From CAVPDE01 sp963707125 (GTDB lineage: Bacteria > Desulfobacterota > DSM-4660 > Desulfatiglandales > HGW-15), in contig CAVPOU010000017.1 in the NCBI GenBank assembly GCA_963707125.1, positions 62,001-126,000 of the forward strand: a stretch of DNA of 64,000 nt, written 5' to 3'. This document shows positions 57,805 to 64,000 of this stretch, in pieces. The notes beneath the pieces were generated by a model. The model was not told where the DNA came from and searched no databases. It was given only the letters and a program-made list of their open reading frames with translations. A program made the position numbers and the translations under genes. Every line of letters starts with the position of its first letter. Position 1 is the stretch's first letter.

Positions 57805-58869
57805 GTGACGGGTCTGCCCAGGCTGGATCAGCCTTTCGTGATCGGGTCGATTGAGACGTCAGAGGGTCGGGTGCCTCAGGTCTCTTCATCCTGGACCCAG
57901 GCCGATTACCTTGGAACCTTCAAAGCCCGGTGGGGGATTGGTCGAATGCATTACATCGTAGATCCGGGGCTCTATGCCCTGGGTCGACCGGATGAGAAAT
58001 CCCCGGTGCTGGTGACAGCCAACTACAAGATGAGCTTTGACCGGTTGCGAAAGGCCTTGCCCGGGAGAAACGCCTGGATTCTTGTCCTCGACACAAAGGG
58101 CATTAACGTTTGGTGCGCGGCGGGCAAAGGAACCTTCGGCACTGAGGAGCTGGTGGCGAGGATAGGATCAAGCGGGCTTGACCGAATTGTATCGCACAGG
58201 GAGGTGATACTTCCGCAACTCTCCGCACCCGGTGTTGCAGCTCATCACCTCAGAAAGCTTTCCGGCTTCAAAGGTATTTTCGGCCCCATTCAGGCTGAAG
58301 ACCTGCCAGCCTTTCTGGACAACGGCATGAAGGCAACACCTGAAATGCGTGTCAAGACATTCACGACCTGGGAACGCTTTGTTCTCATTCCGGTGGAACT
58401 CGTGGGAGCCTTGAAGGCAGCCGTGATCGCTGCTGCTGCTCTTCTAATCCTGAGCGGTATTCTGGGGCCCTCCGGAGTGTGGGCCAATTTATTGAACCAC
58501 GGCCTTCCGGCGGCCCTGGCGATTTTTGTGGCCGTCTTTGCCGGAGCGGTTCTCACGCCCTTGCTTTTGCCCTGGCTTCCGGGCCGGGCTTTTTCTCTCA
58601 AGGGACTGCTGCCTGGGCTTGGTTGCGCGTTTCTCCTCATTCTTTTCCACTGGCATAATCCGATACCCTGGCCGAATGCTCTGGAAAGGATCGCATGGCT
58701 TCTGGTCGTCCCCGCTCTTGCAACGTATCTCTCTATGAATTTCACCGGCGCGTCCACCTACACTTCTCTTTCAGGCGTGAAAAAAGAAATGCGTTACGCA
58801 GTTCCCTCCCAGATCGGCGTGGGAGTTCTTGGTCTCGGTCTTTGGATCTATTCAATATTTGTCGCATAG
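57805..58869 (+). CDS. hgcA: Mercury methylation corrinoid protein HgcA
   Basis: 354 residues. The cap-helix motif NVWCAAGK (residues 101-108) is unique to HgcA; Cys104 is the cobalt ligand that allows methyl transfer to Hg(II). The corrinoid domain KARWGIGRMHYIVDPGLYAL with VLVTANYKMSFD is followed by about five membrane helices from residue 195 (LVGALKAAVIAAAALLILSG on). Acts with HgcB, encoded 11 bases downstream. GTG 57805 is a working start; the frame may begin at 57718 (see the extension). Confidence 0.95.
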   Translation: MTGLPRLDQPFVIGSIETSEGRVPQVSSSWTQADYLGTFKARWGIGRMHYIVDPGLYALGRPDEKSPVLVTANYKMSFDRLRKALPGRNAWILVLDTKGINVWCAAGKGTFGTEELVARIGSSGLDRIVSHREVILPQLSAPGVAAHHLRKLSGFKGIFGPIQAEDLPAFLDNGMKATPEMRVKTFTTWERFVLIPVELVGALKAAVIAAAALLILSGILGPSGVWANLLNHGLPAALAIFVAVFAGAVLTPLLLPWLPGRAFSLKGLLPGLGCAFLLILFHWHNPIPWPNALERIAWLLVVPALATYLSMNFTGASTYTSLSGVKKEMRYAVPSQIGVGVLGLGLWIYSIFVA

Positions 58870-58880
58870 GGAGCTTGCTC

Positions 58881-59222
58881 ATGGGCCAACTGATTTATCT
58901 TAAGGATGTGGTGACTCTTGCCCTGAACGAAGAGAAGTGTGCAGGCTGCGGCACGTGCGCGGACGTGTGTCCTCACAAAGTGTTCAGTTTGAACAACGGT
59001 AAAGTGGCGATCGTAGATCGCGACGCGTGCATGGAGTGCGGCGCATGCGCCACCAATTGCCCGACTAAGGCGATCACCGTACAAAGCGGTGTGGGGTGCG
59101 CCGCAGCAGTGATCAACGCGGCTCTGGGACGGAACAGTTCTTCATGCTGTTGTGTGATCGAACCCAAGAAACCGGGTGATCCACAGACAGTCATTCAGAA
59201 TCCGAAATCAGGCTGTTGCTGA
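58881..59222 (+). CDS. hgcB: Mercury methylation ferredoxin HgcB
   Basis: 113 residues. Two [4Fe-4S] motifs, CAGCGTCADVCP and CMECGACATNCP; the second with its ME insert is the HgcB signature. The tail adds Cys clusters SSSCCCVIEP and KSGCC, as HgcB carries a vicinal Cys pair thought to bind mercury; here there are five tail Cys. Reduces the HgcA corrinoid. Directly follows hgcA. Confidence 0.95.
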   Translation: MGQLIYLKDVVTLALNEEKCAGCGTCADVCPHKVFSLNNGKVAIVDRDACMECGACATNCPTKAITVQSGVGCAAAVINAALGRNSSSCCCVIEPKKPGDPQTVIQNPKSGCC

Positions 59223-59290
59223 CCGGAGATCCAATCTCATTCTTCTTCAGCTTCTATGACCCCCTGGAAACTCTACAAATAACCTGCCTT

Positions 59291-59363
59291 GTCATTCCGG
59301 CGAAAGCCGGAATCCAGGAAACGCAAGGATTTCTGGACTCCGGGTTTCCCCGGGGTGACGGCT
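59291..59363 (+). repeat. GTCATTCCGGCGAAA-type intergenic repeat, copy 2
   Basis: GTCATTCCGGCGAAAGCCGG and CTCCGGGTTTCCCCGGGGTG; same order and spacing as copy 1 at 52193-52265. Lies between the convergent hgcB and permease genes. Confidence 0.85.
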
Positions 59364-59385
59364 TTGATGACTTTTGACCAGCCCG

Positions 59386-60576
59386 TCAGCTTTGGTTTTT
59401 ATCCCTCTCAACCGGTGCATACTTGGGGATATCCATAGGATGCAAAGGCTGACATGCACCGGATGCACAATCGCAGGTCCCTCCCTGGGGCTGACCTCTT
59501 AACCGGCCCACCAAGGAGTGAAGGACCCGATAGAGCGGCCTCACGGACAGCGCCAGTAGAGCCAGCGCCCCGGCAACTTGAGCCCAGAGAGGAATGATCT
59601 CTGCTGCTTGCCCGGCCACAGCCTGAGCTGAAATTCCGAAAAAAGCATAGACCTGATCGAGCACCAGCCCACAGGCTACGGATACTACCGCTATGGAAGC
59701 AAGGTAAATGGCTGTGGCTCGCTTTCCCAGAAGTCCGAATAGAACGGTCAGGGAGGCGACATTGGTGGCTGGTCCTGCGAGGAGAAAAACAAGAGCTGCA
59801 CCTGGGCTGACTCCTTTGAGAATGAGGGCTGCAGCGATGGGGGTAGACGCTGTGGCACAAATGTACAGGGGAATTCCAACGGCAAGCATGATCAGCATGG
59901 CTGAAAGCCCTCCCCCAAGGTGTTTGGTCATGAGTTCAGATGGAATCAAGGTCGTAATCACGCCTGCAAGAAACAATCCCAAAAGGAACCAGGGCGCGAT
60001 ATCTTCCCATAATTCAAACAGGGCGTAGCCCAATCCCGACTTGAGCTTTTCGAAAAAAGTGTGATGCCCCTTGTGCACTTCGGGAAGGCAATCCACCCCA
60101 TCACAGCAATTGTCTACAGGACAACGGAGGTCCGGCCGGATTGCTTTTCCCTCTTTCTCCGGACCGAGCATATTCTCTGCGATGCCGGCTACAGCCGCAG
60201 TGGTAAACGCTGCCACTGGTCTGGCTACCGTCATCAAAGGATCAATAAGGGCGTAGGTGAGGGCAATGGAATCCACTCCTGATTCCGGCGTGGAAATAAG
60301 AAAAGCGGTTGTTGCCCCATTGCTGGCTCCCTGCCGCTTAAGCGAGACCGCGGCAGGCAGGACGCCGCATGAGCATAAAGGGATAGGCACGCCCAGTGCA
60401 GCCGCTTTGAGCACAGAGCTTACCTTTCCCCTGCCGAGGTGACGGCTCACCGCCTCCGGCCTGACAAAAACGTGCATCAGGCCGGCGACAAATATTCCGA
60501 ACAGGACGTAGATGGAAGATTCCTGGAGAAGCTTCCATGACTCCGTGAAAATTTCAACCATAATATTCATTGCCAT
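59386..60576 (-). CDS. SO_0444-type Cu/Zn efflux permease (DUF318 family)
   Basis: 396 residues, about ten helices in two halves. The first half holds GVPIPLCSCGVLPAAVSLKR with the CSCG motif, the second AVGIPLYICATASTPIAAAL. Between them is a soluble, Cys/His-rich loop (CPVDNCCDGVDCLPEVHKGH), a likely metal-binding site, and the C-terminus has GGTCDCASGACQPLHPMD. Related permeases move Cu, Zn or methylarsenite. Its position tail to tail with hgcAB is of interest, since metal and arsenic genes are often near hgcAB. Confidence 0.88.
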   Translation of the reverse strand: MAMNIMVEIFTESWKLLQESSIYVLFGIFVAGLMHVFVRPEAVSRHLGRGKVSSVLKAAALGVPIPLCSCGVLPAAVSLKRQGASNGATTAFLISTPESGVDSIALTYALIDPLMTVARPVAAFTTAAVAGIAENMLGPEKEGKAIRPDLRCPVDNCCDGVDCLPEVHKGHHTFFEKLKSGLGYALFELWEDIAPWFLLGLFLAGVITTLIPSELMTKHLGGGLSAMLIMLAVGIPLYICATASTPIAAALILKGVSPGAALVFLLAGPATNVASLTVLFGLLGKRATAIYLASIAVVSVACGLVLDQVYAFFGISAQAVAGQAAEIIPLWAQVAGALALLALSVRPLYRVLHSLVGRLRGQPQGGTCDCASGACQPLHPMDIPKYAPVERDKNQS

Positions 60577-60973
60577 CTCCGTGGCGTAGTCACTGATAGA
60601 TCGTCCATCTTCATAGGGCCATCCTTTAGCGCCATTATAAGCATCTTATTCTTTCGCGCCATAACCTCTGGGAGGATAAGGGCACCGGGGCTCCTCTATC
60701 GTAACATAAAAAGACAGGAAGGTGTTGCATCCAGTGTCCATAGGAAGTGGTCTTGCTTTTCGATTGACATAGCGCTTACGAGAGGGCACATTCTGAAGGG
60801 TCTGGAGGTGCAGGAGAAGATAAGAAAAATGGAGTAACGAAGATTGGAGTGATGGAGTAATGGAGTATTGGAGTAATGGAAGACAACAAGAATACATCAT
60901 TGGGGTTTACAGTACTCCAATACTCCAGTGCTCCAGTACTCCCAATTTTTAATTCTTTCATGGAGGATCTTTT
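60577..60973. other. Intergenic region with an inverted TGGAGTA array
   Basis: Divergent promoter region of the permease and the aldehyde dehydrogenase. The array occupies 60829-60944; the first 250 bases show nothing I can name. Confidence 0.5.
60829..60944 (+). repeat. Inverted array of TGGAGTA units
   Basis: Left arm (60829-60880): TGGAGTAACGAAGATTGGAG, then TGATGGAGTAATGGAGTATT. Right arm (60911-60944): AGTACTCCAATACTCCAGTG and CTCCAGTACTCCCA. About 30 unrelated bases separate them. They would form one long imperfect stem. Confidence 0.75.
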
Positions 60974-62455
60974 ATGCTTTTACCGGAAGTCAAGAAACAT
61001 TACGGAAAACTGAAATTCCTCATTGACGGGGAATGGGTGGATTCAAAGTCCACGAGCATTGAGCAGGATACGAATCCTGCAACCGATGAAGTGATCGCCG
61101 AGTTCCCCAACGCCACCAAGGAAGAAGCGCTCAAGGCTGTGGACGCCGCTCACCGGGCTTTTCAAACCTGGCGGAATGTGCCCTTGCGGGAAAGAGCTTA
61201 CATGCTCTTCACCATGCATCACAAATTCCGCGACCACTTCGAGATGCTCTGCCGCGTCCTCACCCAGGATCACGGCAGGACAATCGGCGAAGCCAGAGGC
61301 TCTGTCGCTCGAGTTCTGGAGAATATCGAGTCCGCCTGCGGCGCCGTTTACGGTTTGCCGAAACAGAATGAGCACGTGATGAACCTTGCGAACGGGATCG
61401 ACGAGTATCTCACCTGGGAACCTCTTGGCGCCTTCCTGATCATCACACCGGGAAATATCCCCATGCATGCCTGGTCGTCATTCGTGCCTTATGCGCTTGC
61501 GGCAGGGTGCACGGTCGTCATCAGCCCGAGCAGGCAGGATCCTGTGGCCGCCGAAACGATCAACAAGGTAACCTTGGAGGCAGGGTTCCCCAAAGGCGTG
61601 ATCAACATGGTTCACGGCGGAAGAAACATCAACAAGGAGATCCTTTCCCACCCGTCTATCAAAGGCGTAGGGTTTATCGGTTCCAATAGAGCCGGCTGGG
61701 AGCTCTTTCATCTTTGCGGCAAGCTTGGCAAAACATCCTCGATTAACGGCAATGGCAAGAACCATGTGGTCATTATGCCTGATGCAGATGTTGACACCGC
61801 CATTCCGTGGCTTCTCCGAGCGTGTTTCGGGATGACCGGTCAGCGATGCCTGGGAGTGGATAACGTGGTCGTCATCGGAAACATTTACGACGAAGTGAAA
61901 ACCAAGTTCAAGGAAGCGGCTGCCAAGATGAAGCTCGGCTACGGTCTTGATCCCGAGAACGAACTGGGGCCCTACACCACAAAAGGCGGGATGCAAAAGA
62001 TCCTGGAGTGGACGGAAAAATCCCTTGCCGAGGGAGCTAAAATGGTGCTTGACGGACGCACCGTGAAGGTCAAAGATTACCCGAAAGGCTACTTCCTCGG
62101 GCCCATCATTATCGAGAACGTGAACCCCGACATGGCCATGGCCAAGGAAGAAGCCTTTGGAGCGGTTGCGGCCATGATGAGGGCAGACAGTCTGGATCAG
62201 GCCATCGAGTGGATCAACACCAAGACCAACCTCGGGCACTCGGCCTGCATCATGACGAGCAGCGGCAAGAATGCTCGAAAGTTCATCTGTGAGGCCAATG
62301 TGGGCAACGTGGGCGTGAACGTGGGGGTTGCGCAGCCTTACGCTTTCTTCCCCCTGGGATCGAGAAGAGAGTCCTTCGTGGGGACAGCAAAGTCCAGACT
62401 CGCTTCCATGAAAATGTTCATGGATGAAAAGACCGTGACAACACGGTGGGTGTAA
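60974..62455 (+). CDS. CoA-acylating aldehyde dehydrogenase, methylmalonate-semialdehyde type
   Basis: 493 residues. Catalytic Cys in FGMTGQRCLGVDNVVVIG; VGFIGSNRAGWELFHLCGKL near residue 235. The usual ALDH general base is replaced (INGNGKNHVVIMPDAD), which is the pattern of MmsA-like enzymes that form acyl-CoA. GGEWVDSK-type start (FLIDGEWVDSKSTSIEQDTN) is also MmsA-like. TGGAGGAT precedes the ATG. Substrate unknown: malonate or methylmalonate semialdehyde, or another aldehyde. Confidence 0.88.
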   Translation: MLLPEVKKHYGKLKFLIDGEWVDSKSTSIEQDTNPATDEVIAEFPNATKEEALKAVDAAHRAFQTWRNVPLRERAYMLFTMHHKFRDHFEMLCRVLTQDHGRTIGEARGSVARVLENIESACGAVYGLPKQNEHVMNLANGIDEYLTWEPLGAFLIITPGNIPMHAWSSFVPYALAAGCTVVISPSRQDPVAAETINKVTLEAGFPKGVINMVHGGRNINKEILSHPSIKGVGFIGSNRAGWELFHLCGKLGKTSSINGNGKNHVVIMPDADVDTAIPWLLRACFGMTGQRCLGVDNVVVIGNIYDEVKTKFKEAAAKMKLGYGLDPENELGPYTTKGGMQKILEWTEKSLAEGAKMVLDGRTVKVKDYPKGYFLGPIIIENVNPDMAMAKEEAFGAVAAMMRADSLDQAIEWINTKTNLGHSACIMTSSGKNARKFICEANVGNVGVNVGVAQPYAFFPLGSRRESFVGTAKSRLASMKMFMDEKTVTTRWV

Positions 62456-62499
62456 AAGAAGGAGACAGAAGTCAGAATACAGTAGACAGAAGAAAAACG

Positions 62500-62640
62500 G
62501 TACACGGTGCAAGGTTCAAGGCACACGAAAAGCAGTAGGCAGTAGGAAGTAAGCAGTAAGCAGAAAAGACAAGAAAACTCTCCTCTTTTGCTTTCGTGCT
62601 TTCGTCCTTTCGTGTTTTCGTGATTGCTTTGGTTTGCTTG
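62500..62640 (+). repeat. Three kinds of low-complexity units in a row
   Basis: ACACGGTGCAAGG-type (62500-62528), AGCAGTAGGCAGTAGGAAGT (62531-62567) and TTTCGTGCTTTCGTCCTTTC (62587-62632). Each has relatives elsewhere in the window: 30796 and 41213; 39597; 34460 and 36966. Confidence 0.7.
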
Positions 62641-62711
62641 TTTGCAGTTCATATGAAAGCTGGTCGAAACCAGGGAGAGAAATAGACACAATTTGTCACT
62701 CTGACTGAACC

Positions 62712-64000
62712 ATGGTGCAATTGATCAAACAGATCAGCAAAACCATTCCAAAGATCGGTGCGGTGGATCTCGCCAGGGGCTGTCGCCTTTTCAGCGAGGA
62801 CATCCCTCTCGACGGCGCCTTAACCCTGCAGCTTTTCAGGAGCAGGAAGGCCCACGCAAGAATTCTCAGCCTCGATGTGGAGAAAGCTCGCAAGGTGAAT
62901 GGGGTCGTCGGGATTTTGACGGCCAAGGACATCCCGGGTAAGAACCTTTTTGGTCTCATTAACAAGGACCAGCCTCTCCTTGCCCATGAAAAAGTCCGGT
63001 TTGTGGGAGAAGCGATCGCCCTTGTTGCTGCAGCGGACAAGGAGGCTGCGCAAAAAGCGCTTGAAGCGATCGAGGTCGCTTACGAGGATCTCCCCACCTT
63101 GATCGACCCTGAAGACTCCCTGAAAGAGGGTGCCCCTCTGATTCACGCTAAAGGCAATCTCCTTTCGAGGAGAGTCATTCGTAAAGGCAATGCAGCCGAG
63201 GCCCTATCCGGGTGCGATGTCGTCATCAAGAAGACCTATCGCACTCCCCACGTGGAGCACTCTTACCTCGAACCGGATGCCGGAGCAGGATTTGTCGACC
63301 AGGACGGGACTCTGGTCATCTATGCCTCGACACAGAATCCTCATTATGACCTCAAAGAGGTTTCAGAGATCCTTGGCCTCGAAGAAGAACGAATCCGGAT
63401 CATTCAGGCGGCAACCGGAGGCGGTTTCGGCTCCAAGCTCGATCTCACGGTGCAGGGTTATATCGGCCTTGCGCTGTATCATTTCCAGCGTCCTGTGCGG
63501 CTTGCGTTCAGCCGGGAAGAAGCTTTTCTGGCAACGCCCAAGCGGCACCCCATGAACATAGAGTTTGAGACCGGGGCAAGCAAAGACGGCAAGATTCAGG
63601 CTTTGCGGGCCCGGATCATCTGCGACACAGGCGCCTATGCGTCCTATGGCCTGGCAGTGACTGCGCGCGCCGCTGTTCACGCGACCGGGCCGTATGCAAT
63701 CGAAAACGTCGAGGTGGAAAGCCTCTGCGTTTACACCAACAATCCCATTGCAGGAGCCATGAGAGGGTTTGGCGTTCCCCAGGTTGCCTTTGCCCATGAA
63801 TCCCAGATCGATCTTCTTGCTCAGGAACTGGGCCTGGACCCGTTGGAGATCAGGAGAATCAATGCGCTCCGGCCCGGATCAACGACAGGCACAGGGCAGG
63901 AGCTGGCGGCAAGCGTCGGCATGATTAAGACCCTGGAGGCGATTGAACCTTATTACAGGCAAGCGAAGGCTCAATGGAAGACTGAAACGATCCCGGAACC
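62712..64000 (+). CDS. Xanthine dehydrogenase-family molybdopterin-binding subunit (3' truncated by window edge)
   Basis: 429 residues visible from ATG 62712, open to the end. Domain 1 (KHARIL-type: RSRKAHARILSLDVEKARKV, with FVGEAIALVAA) is the aldehyde oxidase hammerhead domain. The molybdenum domain follows: GGGFGSKLDLTVQGYIGLAL, with REEAFLATPKRHPM and AMRGFGVPQVAFAHESQIDL, which contacts the cofactor. The catalytic Glu region would be beyond the window. Partner FAD and 2Fe-2S subunits are not visible here. Substrate (aldehyde, purine or aromatic) cannot be set. Confidence 0.92.
   Translation, partial: MVQLIKQISKTIPKIGAVDLARGCRLFSEDIPLDGALTLQLFRSRKAHARILSLDVEKARKVNGVVGILTAKDIPGKNLFGLINKDQPLLAHEKVRFVGEAIALVAAADKEAAQKALEAIEVAYEDLPTLIDPEDSLKEGAPLIHAKGNLLSRRVIRKGNAAEALSGCDVVIKKTYRTPHVEHSYLEPDAGAGFVDQDGTLVIYASTQNPHYDLKEVSEILGLEEERIRIIQAATGGGFGSKLDLTVQGYIGLALYHFQRPVRLAFSREEAFLATPKRHPMNIEFETGASKDGKIQALRARIICDTGAYASYGLAVTARAAVHATGPYAIENVEVESLCVYTNNPIAGAMRGFGVPQVAFAHESQIDLLAQELGLDPLEIRRINALRPGSTTGTGQELAASVGMIKTLEAIEPYYRQAKAQWKTETIPE

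Noticed and set aside
60829..60944. CRISPR array
   Set aside because: Units are 7-9 nt, degenerate and inverted, with no 20-40 nt spacers and no cas genes nearby.

Overview
The window looks like a chromosomal segment of a Desulfobacterota (former Deltaproteobacteria) bacterium, probably a strict anaerobe of the syntrophic or sulfate-reducing type, and possibly a metagenome-assembled genome. This rests on gene content and order: phoH, 7TM-HD phosphohydrolase, ybeY, pdxJ and acpS in a row; two FmdE-type proteins with DUF3842 and CooT; NifX/MinD fragments; TRAP transport; and hgcAB, the mercury methylation pair. No rRNA or ribosomal-protein gene is present to fix the taxon.

Layout. 1-6 kb: a peptide/nickel-type ABC importer (two permeases and a fused double ATPase, carrying several frameshifts), followed by two FmdE-family proteins, DUF3842 and CooT, plausibly a metal-handling cluster. 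6-14 kb: an eroding accessory region with a nucleotidyltransferase pair, a PIN/AbrB toxin-antitoxin pair, the tail of a sigma-54 regulator, two NifX-like proteins, the tail of a MinD-type ATPase, a HAD protein, TrmO, a NifU-like scaffold, a DUF6516 pair, an MFS exporter and a thioredoxin remnant. 14-31 kb: a well-preserved housekeeping block (phoH to ybeY, pdxJ, acpS, nnr, tsaE, lysC, comEA-like, PP2C, tsaD, rsmA, deoxynucleoside kinase, panC, metK, ahcY). 31-39.5 kb: a queuosine-salvage protein and a second, complete oligopeptide ABC importer, interrupted by a four-helix-bundle (S23-type) gene. 39.5-41.4 kb: tRNA-Gln, tRNA-Glu, then asd preceded by what looks like a complete transcription attenuator. 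41-50 kb: small conserved proteins, a MazF-type toxin-antitoxin pair, an IS200 remnant, a set of cNMP/PilZ signalling proteins and a truncated mreB. 50-64 kb: pyrF, cysteine synthase-like, AlaX, GNAT, RluA-like, a TRAP importer, hgcAB, a Cu/Zn-type permease, an aldehyde dehydrogenase and the 5' part of a xanthine-dehydrogenase-type molybdoenzyme.

The most interesting signals are non-coding or regulatory. (1) Upstream of asd there is a sigma-70-type promoter, a 36-codon leader peptide very rich in Thr, Met and Cys codons, a 12-nt perfect antiterminator pairing and a 15-bp intrinsic terminator: a textbook attenuation layout for an aspartate-family gene. (2) Several intergenic regions consist of inverted arrays of degenerate 6-9 nt units; one such pair encloses the S23-type gene inside the ABC operon. 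(3) A dispersed family of hairpins (CACGGACAA-type stems) shows compensatory stem changes. (4) Four hairpins in a row lie between metK and ahcY. (5) hgcA has an upstream in-frame extension broken by a TGA, with a small hairpin at SECIS-like spacing.

About a dozen single-base indels disrupt otherwise well-conserved genes (including asd and mreB). Many lie in homopolymers, so sequencing error and real decay cannot be separated from the sequence alone.
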